Positions 14,573 to 15,142 of a stretch of DNA of 15,142 bases are shown piece by piece (within the stretch, counting starts at the first letter, position 1; the number at the start of each line of letters is the position of its first letter). The notes under the pieces are model-generated. The model worked only from the letters and a program-made list of their open reading frames with translations. It had not been told where the DNA came from and searched no databases. A program made the translations under genes and the position numbers. Source of the stretch: CAYNLG01 sp964397995. GTDB taxonomy: Bacteria > Planctomycetota > Phycisphaerae > FEN-1346. The stretch lies in the NCBI GenBank assembly GCA_964397995.1, contig CAYNLG010000084.1, positions 1 to 15,142 of the forward strand. Direction: 5' to 3'.

Positions 14573-14582
14573 AGGGCTAACG
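14485..14582 (+). repeat. Direct repeat copy 2 (recombinase tail DNA)
   Basis: The DNA of this segment matches 13387-13484. Over the 66 bases beginning at GAGCCC, 56 are identical by hand alignment. Many differences are silent third-position changes, and a shared phrase (GAAGGGCT-AC) continues past both stop codons. The two copies lie in direct orientation about 1.1 kb apart and bracket the phosphotransferase gene. Confidence 0.6.
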
Positions 14583-14634
14583 TTGCGGATCAGGCGCGGC
14601 TGTAAGCCGTCACGTGCATCCAGCTTCTTGGCAG

Positions 14635-15142
14635 CTATGTCGTTTGTACGGATGCGGTATCGAGCAACTTTCGCATTTTGCGAGCGAGGTCATCGCGCGT
14701 GAACGGCTTGGACATAAAATGCATGCCTTCGTCAATTACACCGCGTCTGCTTATCACATCAGATGTGTAACCCGACATGAACATCGCCACGACGCCTGGC
14801 TTGGCCACGGCGATTCTTTTCGCCAGTTGGCGTCCATCCATTCCGGGCATGACCACGTCGGTCAACAACAGATGAATGGCCCCCGAATGCCGAGCTGTCA
14901 GTTCCAGGGCTTCGCCCGGTGTCTCCGCGACCACGACGTGATACCCGAGGGATTCCAAGAACAGGCCACACATGACGCGCAGTGCTTTCTCGTCCTCCAC
15001 CAAAAGAATGGTCTCCCCTCGACCTCTGGGTGCTTCCGCCTTGCTGGTATCGGTTGTTTTCGCGACCTCTGCCTCAGCCTCTTGCAGATAGACCCTGAAT
15101 GTCGAGCCCTTGCCTGGTTCGCTGGATGCGTCTACGGATCCG
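14635..15142 (-). CDS. Hybrid sensor histidine kinase, 3' end (cut by window edge)
   Basis: The reading frame enters from the right edge and ends at TAG 14637-14635, giving 168 visible residues. The first are GSVDASSEPGKGSTFRVYL, the G2-box end of a HATPase_c kinase domain. A linker (about 20-42) follows. A complete receiver domain then runs from ETILLVEDE (43-51; acidic pair E49/D50) through LLLTDVVMPGMDG (91-103; phospho-acceptor D95), MSGYTSD and SKPF. A TTG at 15003 could be misread as the start of a stand-alone receiver, but the upstream frame clearly encodes kinase sequence. It would relay phosphate from the kinase His to D95, with input domains outside the window. Lower G+C than the main block suggests it belongs to the accessory region. 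Confidence 0.88.
   Translation of the reverse strand, partial: GSVDASSEPGKGSTFRVYLQEAEAEVAKTTDTSKAEAPRGRGETILLVEDEKALRVMCGLFLESLGYHVVVAETPGEALELTARHSGAIHLLLTDVVMPGMDGRQLAKRIAVAKPGVVAMFMSGYTSDVISRRGVIDEGMHFMSKPFTRDDLARKMRKLLDTASVQTT

Noticed and set aside
14573..14634. Integron attC-like site (GGGCTAACGTTG after recombinase tail copy 2)
   Set aside because: The paired core sites (RYYYAAC and GTTRRRY) do not fit without mismatches and no integrase is seen. The only hairpin, CGGCT-GTA-AGCCG at 14597-14609, is short.

Overview
The window is very GC-rich bacterial chromosomal DNA with strong G/C third-position bias. Gene content (futalosine-type menaquinone genes, a giant AsmA-like envelope protein, remnant recombinase tails, a hybrid histidine kinase) suggests an environmental Gram-negative-type bacterium, possibly Planctomycetota. 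No rRNA or other phylogenetic marker is present, so that placement is inference.

Layout: nearly all convincing genes lie on the minus strand. From right to left, positions 12897 to 79 hold two transcription blocks. The first is a type I phosphodiesterase/alkaline-phosphatase-fold protein (11551-12897), preceded by a striking 30-bp near-perfect palindrome. After a 96-bp gap with a candidate promoter comes a tightly packed block: a 1453-residue AsmA-like protein, UbiD-family decarboxylase, UbiE/MenG methyltransferase, an unnamed zinc-ribbon/six-TM/helical protein, UbiX-type flavin prenyltransferase, UbiA-type polyprenyltransferase (MqnP-like), aminofutalosine synthase MqnE, and a small lipoprotein. 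Gaps are 43 bp or less, and several genes overlap by 4-17 bp.

Working together: MqnE makes aminofutalosine in the early futalosine route. UbiA/MqnP attaches the polyprenyl tail. UbiX makes the prenylated FMN needed by the UbiD-type decarboxylase. UbiE performs the last C-methylation to menaquinone. The remaining futalosine steps (MqnA, MqnB or its equivalent, MqnC, MqnD) are not in this window and must be elsewhere. The zinc-ribbon membrane protein, the lipoprotein and the AsmA-like protein are the unexplained members of the block.

From about 13.0 kb rightward the character changes to an accessory, gene-graveyard region. It holds a C-terminal ImmA/IrrE-type remnant, a truncated tail of an unrecognised high-GC minus-strand gene, a serine-recombinase C-terminal remnant, an aminoglycoside-phosphotransferase-fold gene with lower G+C, a second recombinase remnant about 85% identical in DNA to the first, and the 3' end of a hybrid sensor kinase cut by the window edge. 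The extreme left end (about 51-78) holds a short sequence resembling ends seen around REP/RAYT-type IS200-like elements. I saw no tRNA, rRNA or CRISPR array.
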